In this document: piece by piece, positions 8,402-15,812 of the stretch
Numbering within the stretch: position 1 is the stretch's first letter
How the letters are laid out: each line of letters begins with the position of its first letter
DNA from: Devosia sp. 66-14
Lineage (GTDB): Bacteria > Pseudomonadota > Alphaproteobacteria > Rhizobiales > Devosiaceae
Assembly (NCBI GenBank): GCA_001899085.1
Contig: MKVB01000003.1
Span: 330,092-394,091 of the forward strand
DNA length: 64,000 bases
Direction of reading: 5' to 3'
The notes under the pieces: model-generated
Seen by the model: the letters and a program-made list of their open reading frames with translations, nothing else
Database searches by the model: none
What the model was told of the DNA's origin: nothing
Program-made: the position numbers and the translations under genes

Positions 8402-8530
8402 GCTCCGTAGTTGCAGCGGCGAACCGCTCCTCCTCGCCCCCCGACGATCGCGTGCCAAACTTGTGCCAAATCGCCGCAGGGGGCGCAATGGATTTGCAAC
8501 GATGCGATTGCCGGGGTGCCGGCGCGGCAA

Positions 8531-8839
8531 TCAGCCGAGGTGCGCGAGGGCGTCGGCCAGCGTGGCCGGGTCGCCGGCAATCTCAAGGGTCTTGAACCGG
8601 GCCGTCTCGCCGGCGACGAGGGTGATCGCCGATTTCGGCACACCGAGCGTCCTGGCGAGGAGTGCGATCAGCGCGGCATTGGCCTTGCCCTTGTCGGGCA
8701 CCGCGGAGACGCGGACCCGCAGCACGGCGGCGCCGTCATCACGGGTTTCGAAGCCGTCGATCCGGTCGAGCCCGGCATTGGGCGTGGCGCGGATATGGAG
8801 GCGGACGCCGCCGGGCCGCAGCTCGAAGGCCGGCTTCAC
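8531..8839 (-). CDS. DUF167 (YggU-like) protein
   Basis: A 102-residue protein of the DUF167/YggU family: VRLHIRATPNAGLDRIDGF, LRVRVSAVPDKGKANAALIALLARTLGVPKS and ITLVAGETARFKTLEI are the family's strand-helix signature. Function is unknown. The start overlaps the GNAT stop by 4 bp (ATGA, 8836-8839), so it is translated with the upstream gene. It is third gene of the yggT-GNAT-DUF167 operon; a yggT-yggU pairing is common in bacteria. The 165 bp between it and hppA contain only the hppA leader and promoter. Confidence 0.9.
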   Translation of the reverse strand: MKPAFELRPGGVRLHIRATPNAGLDRIDGFETRDDGAAVLRVRVSAVPDKGKANAALIALLARTLGVPKSAITLVAGETARFKTLEIAGDPATLADALAHLG

Positions 8840-9273
8840 GGGCGCGGGTAGAGGTCGGTGCGGATGATCGCCATCAGCCGGTCCGGATTGTCGATGGTCT
8901 TGAAGCCGTAACGCTCATAGAGGCCGTGCGCGTCGGCGGTCGCCAGCATGAAGCGGCGCAGGCCCTGCAGGTCGGGGTGGGCGACGACTGCATCCATCAG
9001 GCCCTTGCCGAGGCCGAGGCCCTGGCGGTCGGGATCGATGAAGACATCGGCCAACCAGGCGAAGGTGGCGCGGTCCGTCACCACCCGGGCGAAGCCGACC
9101 TGCGCGCCATCGGCCGCGTAGAGCCCGAAGCTCAGGGCGTTCGCCACCGAGCGGGCGACGACCTCACGCGGGATGGCGCCGGCCCAGTAGCTCGCCTGGC
9201 TCAGGTAGCGATGCACGTAGTCGAGGTCGATCCGCGCGGGATCGGTCGAGACCTCGTAGCCAGCCGGCAGCAT
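8836..9273 (-). CDS. GNAT family N-acetyltransferase
   Basis: A 145-residue single GNAT domain. The acetyl-CoA loop is visible as DVFIDPDRQGLGLGKGLMDAVV (R/Q-x-x-G-x-G/A type), followed by LRRFMLATADAHGLYERYGFKTID, the usual beta6-7 region. It ends RLMAIIRTDLYPRP. Substrate is unknown. It lies 10 bp after yggT and overlaps the DUF167 gene, so it is probably co-expressed with membrane protein YggT, though a functional link is not evident. Confidence 0.88.
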   Translation of the reverse strand: MLPAGYEVSTDPARIDLDYVHRYLSQASYWAGAIPREVVARSVANALSFGLYAADGAQVGFARVVTDRATFAWLADVFIDPDRQGLGLGKGLMDAVVAHPDLQGLRRFMLATADAHGLYERYGFKTIDNPDRLMAIIRTDLYPRP

Positions 9274-9283
9274 GGCGCTGAGG

Positions 9284-9571
9284 CTAGAAAACGTTGGGAT
9301 AAATGTACCTCTTGATCACTTCCTGAACGATGTAGATCGCGAAGAACAGGATGATCGGCGAGAGATCGAGCTGCATGCGGGGGAGGAACTGGCGAATTGG
9401 GCGCAGCACCGGCTCGGTGACCGACAGCAGCATCCTCCACACCTGATCAACGAACTGGTTCCTGGTGTTGACGACATTGAAGGCGATGAGCCAACTCATG
9501 ACGATCATGATCACCATCACCCATTTGTAGATCTCAAGGGCCATCAGAATGACCTCAAGGAGTACCCGCAT
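9284..9571 (-). CDS. YggT family membrane protein
   Basis: A 95-residue protein with two hydrophobic segments (about residues 10-33 and 68-90), the YggT domain. The central VNTRNQFVDQVWRMLLSVTEPVLRPIRQFLP is the family's most conserved part. GGAGCGGGCG directly before ATG 9571 is a good ribosome binding site. YggT proteins are linked to envelope/osmotic functions and to placement of cell-division or chloroplast nucleoid components in other lineages; the role here is not known. First gene of a three-gene operon. Confidence 0.92.
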   Translation of the reverse strand: MRVLLEVILMALEIYKWVMVIMIVMSWLIAFNVVNTRNQFVDQVWRMLLSVTEPVLRPIRQFLPRMQLDLSPIILFFAIYIVQEVIKRYIYPNVF

Positions 9572-9640
9572 CGCCCGCTCCGCTCTGTTGTGGCTCGCTA
9601 TCTAGTATCGACCGACGGAATCAGCAAGTGCGCCAGTCGG

Positions 9641-9678
9641 TTGGTGGCGGTCGGCACCGATCGGGTGACCGCCACCAA
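9641..9678. repeat. Hairpin downstream of the hydrolase gene
   Basis: Perfect 12-bp inverted repeat TTGGTGGCGGTC (9641-9652) and 9667-9678, in the 146-bp gap between the yggT start and the hydrolase stop at 9718. It could end the minus-strand hydrolase transcript, but no T-run follows, so I list it as a structural element. Confidence 0.55.
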
Positions 9679-9717
9679 AACGGGATGGCCGCGCCGGCCA
9701 CCCCCCCGCGCATCTCG

Positions 9718-10557
9718 TCAGAGGGTCGACTTGAACCGTTCGACCGTCTCGGCGATCAGCTTGTCGAAGGCCGACATGTCGCCCGAGAAGATATTGAAGG
9801 TGTGGTCGGCGCCCGCGATGATGCTCTTGAGCTTGTCGGTGCCGCCCGCGGCCGCGACGATCGCGTCGGTGGTCTCGGGCGGAACCACGGTATCCTTGTC
9901 GCCGGCAATGGCCAGGATGGCGCCCTTGTAGTTGGCGAGCTCGGCGGCGACGTCGGTGCTGCGCGCCTCGTTGAACCATTCGAGCGACAGGTTGAGCGAA
10001 GGCCGCCAGTCGAACGTCATCACGGCAAAGCCGTTCTTTTCCGCCTCGGCATAGAGTTCGCTGAAGGCGTTGCGCATGTCGAGCGCGCCGGCCCAGGTGA
10101 CGACGCTCTTGACGTCGCCCTCGCGGGCAGCGGTCAGCATGGCGATGGTGCCGCCCTGGCTCCAGCCGACGACGCCCAGCCGCGCATCGTCGATCTCGGG
10201 GAGACCGCGCATATGGGCGATGACGTCCTCGCCGTCGGTAATGCCGCTCGAGAAGGTGTAGTCCTTGTAGTCGGCGGTGCTGTCGCCGTTGCCGGCAAAA
10301 TCGAAGCGGGCACTGGCGATGCCGGCTTCCGCCAGCTTGGGCGCCAGCAGGTCATAGCCGTTGCCGGCCTCGTGCCGGTTCGAGCCGGTGCCGTGATACA
10401 TCACCACGAAGGGGAACGGCCCGGGGCCGTCCGGCAACGTGATGGTGGTGGGAATGGTGCGCTGGCTTCCCTCGATCATCACCGCCGTCTCGCCGGCCTG
10501 GGCGACGACGGGCAGCGTCAGGGCGGCGAACAGCATCGCCGATACGAACTTGTTCAT
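9718..10557 (-). CDS. Secreted alpha/beta hydrolase (dienelactone hydrolase-like)
   Basis: A 279-residue protein with a Sec signal peptide (MNKFVSAMLFAALTLPVVAQA, cleaved near residue 21), so periplasmic. The fold markers are HGTGSN (oxyanion region, residues 55-60), nucleophile Ser133 in GWSQGG, acid Asp in GDKDTVVPP (220-226) and His252 in AGADHTFN. GAGGAGACGCCC precedes the start. It resembles acyl-peptide or dienelactone-type serine hydrolases; the substrate is unknown. Confidence 0.85.
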   Translation of the reverse strand: MNKFVSAMLFAALTLPVVAQAGETAVMIEGSQRTIPTTITLPDGPGPFPFVVMYHGTGSNRHEAGNGYDLLAPKLAEAGIASARFDFAGNGDSTADYKDYTFSSGITDGEDVIAHMRGLPEIDDARLGVVGWSQGGTIAMLTAAREGDVKSVVTWAGALDMRNAFSELYAEAEKNGFAVMTFDWRPSLNLSLEWFNEARSTDVAAELANYKGAILAIAGDKDTVVPPETTDAIVAAAGGTDKLKSIIAGADHTFNIFSGDMSAFDKLIAETVERFKSTL

Positions 10558-10699
10558 GGGCGTCTCCTCGACCTTCGATGCCGGTCGGGCATCGCTCAAA
10601 GGCAGTGAGCCGCATCGGCACGCGCTCGTCCAGCGCGACCTTGGGCCACCTGATCGAACAACGCGCCGACGCAGCAACCGTTTGAGCTGTCGATGCCTT

Positions 10700-11305
10700 C
10701 TAGTTCTGGCGGCTCGGCCGCCAGGTGAAGAGACGGAAGATGTAGAGGCCGACCACGGCGATGAGCACCACCCAGGACAGCGGGTCGAGCCAGGCTTCGA
10801 CCAGGTGATAATGCTCGTGCAGCAGGTAGCCGGCGCCGACCAGCACGCTGTTCCAGATCAGCATGCCGATGGCCGAGAACAGCGCGAAGGTCGGAAAGTT
10901 CATCCGGGCAAGGCCGGCGGGCACCGAGATCAGGGTACGAAGGATGGGGAACAACCGGCCGACGAGGACAATGGGCTTGCCCCAGCGCTCGAACAGACGC
11001 GCCGCATAATCGATCTCGTCGGCATTGAAGGCGAACCAGCGGCCGATGCGGTCGGCGAGCCACTTCACCCGCTCGAGGCCGAACAGGCGGCCGGCGAAAT
11101 ACCAGGGCAGCATGCCGACGAGCGAGCCGATGGTGGCGGCGAGGATCACGCCGAAGACGTTGAGCTGACCCTGGCCGGCGGCGAAACCGGCGAACGGCAC
11201 GATCAGTTCGGACGGTATTGGCGGGAACACCGCCTCGAGCAGCATCAGCAGGGCGATCCCGACATAGCCGAGGTCGGTGATGATCTCAGTGATCCAGGTG
11301 GCCAT
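10700..11305 (-). CDS. DedA family membrane protein
   Basis: A 201-residue polytopic protein of the DedA/VTT family. Hallmarks: LEAVFPPIPSELIVPFAGF (residues 23-41) and GRLFPILRTLISVPAGLARMNFPTF (residues about 116-140) with its key arginine; four to five hydrophobic helices follow. DedA proteins act as undecaprenyl-phosphate or phospholipid scramblases and support envelope homeostasis. It stands alone between two secreted proteins. Confidence 0.92.
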   Translation of the reverse strand: MATWITEIITDLGYVGIALLMLLEAVFPPIPSELIVPFAGFAAGQGQLNVFGVILAATIGSLVGMLPWYFAGRLFGLERVKWLADRIGRWFAFNADEIDYAARLFERWGKPIVLVGRLFPILRTLISVPAGLARMNFPTFALFSAIGMLIWNSVLVGAGYLLHEHYHLVEAWLDPLSWVVLIAVVGLYIFRLFTWRPSRQN

Positions 11306-11329
11306 GGTGCTCCAGTCGCAGATGTTTTG

Positions 11330-11665
11330 TCAGAAGTCCCGCTTACCAAAAAAGCCGGTGATGTCGAAGCAGATCACCTGCTTCTTATGACCCTTGACGA
11401 TGGTCAGCAGGTCGTAAGCCTTGCTGTCCTTGAAGACGAGCGCCTGTTCGGTGCGCTTCCAGCCGGGGCGGTTGGCCGCCAGCCACTGATACTCGGAGCG
11501 GACGCCTTCGAGTTCGCCTTTGGCGCCGGTGATCCGGAAGCTCTCGACCGCCTTGGCCACTGGGCAGGTGATCGGCTTCAGCCGAACCTTTGCCTCGGCC
11601 GCCGAAACCGAGGCCAGGATTGCAACAAGCGCCAGCGCAGCGAGTCCTGCCGTCCGCGTAAACAT
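11330..11665 (-). CDS. Small secreted protein of unknown function
   Basis: A 111-residue protein starting MFTRTAGLAALALVAILASVSAAEAK, a clear signal peptide with an A-E-A type cleavage site near residue 25. The mature part has two cysteines (PITCPVAKAVES and VICFDITG) that could form a disulfide, and no family motif I recognise. A longer start at 11710 would mask the signal peptide and is rejected. Confidence 0.65.
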   Translation of the reverse strand: MFTRTAGLAALALVAILASVSAAEAKVRLKPITCPVAKAVESFRITGAKGELEGVRSEYQWLAANRPGWKRTEQALVFKDSKAYDLLTIVKGHKKQVICFDITGFFGKRDF

Positions 11666-11727
11666 GCCGGTGATCCCCCAAAACCCCGGAAGATCTGTAG
11701 CAGGTTGCAATGACGGGGCAATATTGG

Positions 11728-11751
11728 CGGCCGGACCTGAGGGTCCGGCCG
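11728..11751 (-). terminator. Terminator of typA
   Basis: Perfect 10-bp stem CGGCCGGACC/GGTCCGGCCG with a 4-base loop, 6 bp after the typA stop on the minus strand. The following minus-strand sequence (CCAATATT) is A/T-rich rather than a pure T-run. Confidence 0.65.
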
Positions 11752-11756
11752 TATGA

Positions 11757-13571
11757 TCAGCTCGCCTTGGCGGCGCGCATCATGCGCTTGCGATCGTTGG
11801 GGTCGAGCCAGATCTTGCGCAGGCGGATGCTCTTGGGGGTGACCTCGACATACTCGTCGTCGGCGATGTAGCCGAGCGACTGCTCGAGGGTGAGCTTCTT
11901 GGGCGGGGTCAGGCGGACCGCTTCATCCTTCGACGTCGTGCGGATGTTGGTCAGCTGCTTGCCCTTCAGCGCATTCACCTCGAGATCGTTCTCGCGCGAG
12001 TGCTCGCCGATGATCATGCCCTCGTAGATGTCGACGCCGGCATCGATCATGATCGGGCCGCGCTCTTCGAGGTTCCACAGCGCATAGGTCACGGCCTGGC
12101 CGGTGCCGTTGGAGATCAGGACGCCGGTGCGGCGGCCGGGCAGCGCGCCCTTGAACGGCTGATAGCCGTGGAACAGCCGGTTGAAGATGGCGGTGCCGCG
12201 GGTGTCCGACAGCAGTTCCGGCTGGTAGCCGATCAGCGAGCGGGTCGGCACGTAGAAGCGCAGCCGCGAGCGGCCGACGCCCGAGGGGCGCATGTCGACC
12301 AGGTCGCCCTTGCGCTCGGTGAGCTTCTGCACGACGACGCCGGTATGCTCGTCATCGACGTCGATGATCACTTCCTCGATCGGCTCGAGCTTTTCGCCGT
12401 TCTCCTCGCGGATCACCACCTTGGGGCGGCCGATGGTGAGCTCAAAACCTTCGCGGCGCATGTTTTCGATCAGCACCGCGAGCTGCAACTCGCCGCGGCC
12501 GGCGACATCGAACGAATCGTTGTCGTCGCCTTCGGTGACGCGGATGGCGACGTTGCCTTCCGCCTCGCGCAGCAGGCGCTCGCGGATGACGCGCGACTGC
12601 ACCTTGTCGCCTTCGCGGCCGGCCAGCGGGCCGTCATTGATGCGGAAGGTGACCGACAGGGTCGGCGGATCGATCGGTTTGGACGGCAGCGGCACGGTCA
12701 CCGACGGGTTGACCAGCGTATCGGCCACGGTCGAAGTTTCGAGGCCGGCAATGGCGACGATGTCGCCGGCTTCGGCGAGATCGATCGGGGTGCGCTCGAG
12801 GCCACGGAAAGCCAGCACCTTCGAGACGCGGCCCTTTTCGACGATCTTGCCGTCGCGGGCGAGTGAGTGGATCGGGTCACCGGCCTTGACCGTTCCGGAG
12901 GTGATGCGGCCGGTGAGGATGCGGCCGAGGAAGGGGTTGCGCTCGATGGTGGTGACGAGCATGCGGAACGGGCCTTCTTCCACCTTCGGCTCGGGCACGT
13001 ATTCGAGCACCTTGTCGAGCAGCGGGGCCAGCGAGTCCTTGGGGCCTTCCGGCTTGTCCGACATCCAGCCGAGCTTGGCGGCGCCGTAGAGCACCGGGAA
13101 ATCGAGCTGCTCGGGGGTGGCGTCGAGGGCGATGAACAGATCGAAGATCTCTTCCAGCACTTCGAGGTGACGCTCGTCGGGACGATCGATCTTGTTGATC
13201 GCGACGATCGGACGGAGACCCTGGGCCAAGGCCTTGCCGAGCACGAACTTGGTCTGCGGCATCGGACCTTCGGCGGCGTCGACGAGGATCACCACGCCAT
13301 CCACCATCGATAGGATGCGCTCCACCTCGCCGCCGAAGTCGGCGTGGCCGGGCGTGTCGACGATGTTGATGCGGGTGTCCTTCCAGACCAGCGACGTCAC
13401 CTTGGCCAGGATGGTGATGCCGCGCTCGCGCTCGAGATCATTGCTGTCCATGGCGCGCTCTTCGACGCGCTGGTTGTCGCGGAAGGAGCCGGACTGCTTG
13501 AGCAGGACGTCGATCATGGTGGTCTTGCCATGGTCAACGTGAGCAATGATTGCGATGTTACGCAAAGACAT
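11757..13571 (-). CDS. typA: Ribosome-associated GTPase TypA/BipA
   Basis: A 604-residue translational GTPase. G-motifs: AHVDHGKTT (residues 10-18, G1), ERGITI (G2), [14 protein letters not shown] (G3), NKIDRPD (G4). EF-G-like domains II, III and V follow, then the BipA-specific C-terminal domain ending [25 protein letters not shown]. BipA assists large-subunit assembly at low temperature and stress responses. Full length. It is divergent from a MarR gene. Confidence 0.97.
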   Translation of the reverse strand: MSLRNIAIIAHVDHGKTTMIDVLLKQSGSFRDNQRVEERAMDSNDLERERGITILAKVTSLVWKDTRINIVDTPGHADFGGEVERILSMVDGVVILVDAAEGPMPQTKFVLGKALAQGLRPIVAINKIDRPDERHLEVLEEIFDLFIALDATPEQLDFPVLYGAAKLGWMSDKPEGPKDSLAPLLDKVLEYVPEPKVEEGPFRMLVTTIERNPFLGRILTGRITSGTVKAGDPIHSLARDGKIVEKGRVSKVLAFRGLERTPIDLAEAGDIVAIAGLETSTVADTLVNPSVTVPLPSKPIDPPTLSVTFRINDGPLAGREGDKVQSRVIRERLLREAEGNVAIRVTEGDDNDSFDVAGRGELQLAVLIENMRREGFELTIGRPKVVIREENGEKLEPIEEVIIDVDDEHTGVVVQKLTERKGDLVDMRPSGVGRSRLRFYVPTRSLIGYQPELLSDTRGTAIFNRLFHGYQPFKGALPGRRTGVLISNGTGQAVTYALWNLEERGPIMIDAGVDIYEGMIIGEHSRENDLEVNALKGKQLTNIRTTSKDEAVRLTPPKKLTLEQSLGYIADDEYVEVTPKSIRLRKIWLDPNDRKRMMRAAKAS

Positions 13572-13701
13572 GAGGGGCGGCCGATCGGATGTTCTGGAGA
13601 TTTAGTGGCGCCCCATATCGGACAAGGGTCACATTCTCAAGACAAATCGCCGAATGGCTGGCCTGCGGGCCGATACGCCGCGGCCGGGCACAGCTCGAGA
13701 A

Positions 13702-13735
13702 TTGCCCTATGTGCAATTGAGGGTATATACCCTCA
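13702..13735 (+). promoter_or_regulatory. Promoter and palindromic operator of the MarR gene; likely leaderless start
   Basis: A -35-like TTGCCC (13702-13707), 16 bp, then TATATA (13724-13729) as -10. The -10 lies inside the perfect 18-bp palindrome TGAGGGTATATACCCTCA (13718-13735). Transcription would begin at about 13736-13739, and the MarR ATG is at 13739 with no Shine-Dalgarno, so a leaderless mRNA is likely. A MarR dimer on the palindrome would cover the -10, giving autorepression. Confidence 0.6.
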
Positions 13736-13738
13736 TCA

Positions 13739-14152
13739 ATGCCCGACACCTGTATCTGCATGGCGGTTCGCGCGGCGAGCCGCAGCCTGACGGCACGCTA
13801 TGATGCCGTGCTCGAGCCCGTCGGGATCAGCCTGGCGCAGTTCTCGCTGCTCCGGACTCTTTCGCAACACTCGCCGGTGTCGCTGACGAAGCTGGCCGAA
13901 CGCGTCGAGCTCGATCGCTCGACGCTGGGGCGCAACGTGCGGGTGCTGCAGCGCGCCGGCCTGGTGGCGATCCGGCCGGGCGATGACCTGCGCGAGGCGC
14001 GGCTCAGCCTGACCGCAGCCGGAGAAGCGACGCTGCGCCGGGCGGTGCCGATCTGGCAAGGCGCCCAGGATGAGCTCCTCCGGCGGCTCGGTACCGATGG
14101 GGCGGCGCAACTCGAGGCCCTGCTCGGGGTGCTCCAGGCATCCGAAGGGTGA
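13739..14152 (+). CDS. MarR family transcriptional regulator
   Basis: A 137-residue winged-helix protein: VGISLAQFSLLRTLSQHSPV, then LTKLAERVELDRSTLGRNVRVLQRAGLVAIRPGDDLREARLSLT, the MarR recognition helix and wing. The N-terminus MPDTCICMAVRAASR has two cysteines (Cys5, Cys7), which could act as redox switches as in some MarR proteins; that is inference. It starts 3 bp after an 18-bp palindrome and is divergent from typA. No target gene other than itself is obvious. Confidence 0.88.
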   Translation: MPDTCICMAVRAASRSLTARYDAVLEPVGISLAQFSLLRTLSQHSPVSLTKLAERVELDRSTLGRNVRVLQRAGLVAIRPGDDLREARLSLTAAGEATLRRAVPIWQGAQDELLRRLGTDGAAQLEALLGVLQASEG

Positions 14153-14159
14153 AACCGGC

Positions 14160-14185
14160 AGGGTCGCCCGGCTGGGGCGACCCCT
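14160..14185. terminator. Bidirectional terminator between MarR and VOC genes
   Basis: GGGTCGCCC (14161-14169) pairs with GGGCGACCC (14175-14183), followed on the plus strand by CTT. It sits between the convergent stop codons of the MarR gene and the first VOC gene. Confidence 0.7.
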
Positions 14186-14192
14186 TCGGGGC

Positions 14193-14579
14193 TCAGCCCT
14201 TCAGCGATCGCGGCTTGTCCGCCGACTGGTAGAGGCCAAGACCAAAGCCGTCCGGATCCAGAAAGTCGGCGCTCCAGCCGCCCGGCGCCTCGCTGACCGG
14301 AGTGACGATAGTGACGCCATGCGCCACGAGGGCCGCCACCACGTCGTCGATGCCGCCTTCGGCGAGGTCGAAGATCAGCGACGGCGAACTGCCGCGGGTG
14401 CCTTCCATCTCGAAAAAGATGATCTCGAGACCCTGGTCGAGCTGGCCCTGCAGCCAGAACGGCTCCGCCCCTTCCATGCGGGCGAGGGCGATGCCGAGGG
14501 TCTCGTTGTAGAACCGTTCGGTGCGGGCGATGTCGGCGACGTAGTAGACGATGCTGGCGCGGTGCGGCTTGGGAATCAT
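14193..14579 (-). CDS. VOC family (glyoxalase/bleomycin-resistance-like) protein 1
   Basis: A 128-residue VOC-fold protein: VYYVADIARTERFYNETLGI, FDLAEGGIDDVVAALVAHGVTIVTPVSEAPGG and SADFLDPDGFGLGLYQS are the repeated beta-alpha-beta-beta-beta modules. GGAG at about 14586 precedes ATG 14579. Family members bind a divalent metal or small ligands; the function here is unknown. It is paralogous to the VOC gene at 15331-15714, with a sigma-factor gene between them. Confidence 0.85.
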   Translation of the reverse strand: MIPKPHRASIVYYVADIARTERFYNETLGIALARMEGAEPFWLQGQLDQGLEIIFFEMEGTRGSSPSLIFDLAEGGIDDVVAALVAHGVTIVTPVSEAPGGWSADFLDPDGFGLGLYQSADKPRSLKG

Positions 14580-14673
14580 GATCTGGCTCCTGATGGGCTG
14601 GTTACGTTCATTGTTGCCGCCGCCGGGCGGAATGTGAGCAAGCCACCGAAAAAATCGGGCGCGCCCGGGGCGC

Positions 14674-15264
14674 TCACCGATCCGGGGTGCGCCGGATGAT
14701 GAACAGGTGTCCGTCCGGGTCGTGGCTGGCAAACACGCCGCCTTCGCGCAGCAGCGCCGGCAGCAGGGCGTCGCGGATGCGGCCATAGGCGAGATTGAGG
14801 CCAAGACCCGGCAGACCCTCGGGCACCGGCAGGCCGGCGGTCCGAAGGCGCTTGCCCAGGGTCGAGATGCGTTGCCGCAGCGTCACGTCGTCCAGCCGCA
14901 GCAGGTAGGCGATCTCGCGCCGGTCGTGTCCGGTGAGCGCCAGCGCGGCGACCGATTTGAGCGATGGCGGCAAGCCGGCGAGCAGCACGCCGACCGGGGT
15001 CTCGTCCTCGGCGGCGCCGGCCGGCGGCTGGTCCTGCCACGCCGTTTCGCGCAGGCGACGCCGGCCGGCGCCGCGCGCCGCCAGCCGCGCCTTGTTGCGG
15101 ATGACGCCGCCAAGCCAGCGGATGGTGAGGCCGGTTTCGAAGTCGGTGCGCCCGGCCTTGACCGCTTCGAGCAGCGCATCCTGCACCAGGTCATCGGCCT
15201 CGTCGGCGCGACGGGAATGCCGCCGCGCCGTCACCAGCAACTGCTCATAGGTCGATCGCCGCAC
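14674..15264 (-). CDS. RNA polymerase sigma factor, sigma-70 family (ECF-like)
   Basis: A 196-residue protein with region 2 (EADDLVQDALLEAV and DFETGLTIRWLGGVIRNKARLAARG) and region 4 (LPPSLKSVAALALTGHDRREIAYLLRLDDVTLRQRISTLGKRL). Start at GTG 15264 is preferred because GGAGG lies 8 nt upstream; a TTG at 15294 is the upstream alternative. The last 50 residues go beyond region 4 and end GGVFASHDPDGHLFIIRR, which resembles a VOC-type strand motif. Two VOC genes flank it, so they may form one regulon. No anti-sigma factor is visible. Confidence 0.8.
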   Translation of the reverse strand: MRRSTYEQLLVTARRHSRRADEADDLVQDALLEAVKAGRTDFETGLTIRWLGGVIRNKARLAARGAGRRRLRETAWQDQPPAGAAEDETPVGVLLAGLPPSLKSVAALALTGHDRREIAYLLRLDDVTLRQRISTLGKRLRTAGLPVPEGLPGLGLNLAYGRIRDALLPALLREGGVFASHDPDGHLFIIRRTPDR

Positions 15265-15330
15265 GGTCAGGTCCTCCGCCAGGGAAGGTGCCAAGGCCGT
15301 GCGGCACTAGCAATAGCTGCTCGGTGGCTG

Positions 15331-15714
15331 TCAGCGATGCGACACCGGTTTGGTTGCCGGCTGATAAAGTCCGAGTCGGTGCCGATCGGGATCGAGCAGT
15401 ACCGCACCATGTCCATCGGGGGCCGGACTGACCGGCGCGACGATCGTCGCGCCATTGGCCGCGAGTGCCGCGACGGCGTCGGCGATCCCGCCCTCGGCCA
15501 GGGTGAAGGTGATGATCGGGCTCTTGCCCGGCTCGGGCTGGCCCTGGTTGAAGCTGATCGAGAAATCCGGGCTGAGGCGGGCGAACAGGAAGGCGTCGCG
15601 GCCGCTTCCCCGTTTCTCGAAGTCGATATCGAAGGCCTCGCGATAGAACCGGGCGGTGCGGTCGAGATCGGCGGAATGGCAGACAAGGCAGGTTTCCGAT
15701 GGGCGGAACGGCAT
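15331..15714 (-). CDS. VOC family protein 2
   Basis: A 127-residue VOC-fold protein closely similar in plan to the one at 14193-14579: LVCHSADLDRTARFYREAFDI, FTLAEGGIADAVAALAANGATIVAPVSPAPDG and AVLLDPDRHRLGLYQPATKPVS. AGAGGACCACGCC before the ATG is a good ribosome binding site. The shared LAEGGIxDxVAAL and DPDxxxLGLYQ segments show the two are paralogues from a duplication that brackets the sigma gene. Ligand unknown. Confidence 0.85.
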   Translation of the reverse strand: MPFRPSETCLVCHSADLDRTARFYREAFDIDFEKRGSGRDAFLFARLSPDFSISFNQGQPEPGKSPIITFTLAEGGIADAVAALAANGATIVAPVSPAPDGHGAVLLDPDRHRLGLYQPATKPVSHR

Positions 15715-15812
15715 GGCGTGGTCCTCTGATCAGCGCCGGTAAGTCGGCGCTACATCAGTCAGTTGCCGCGGGGCGCCGGCGCGTGAGCAGGGCCGCTCGA
15801 AAACCGTGGGGG

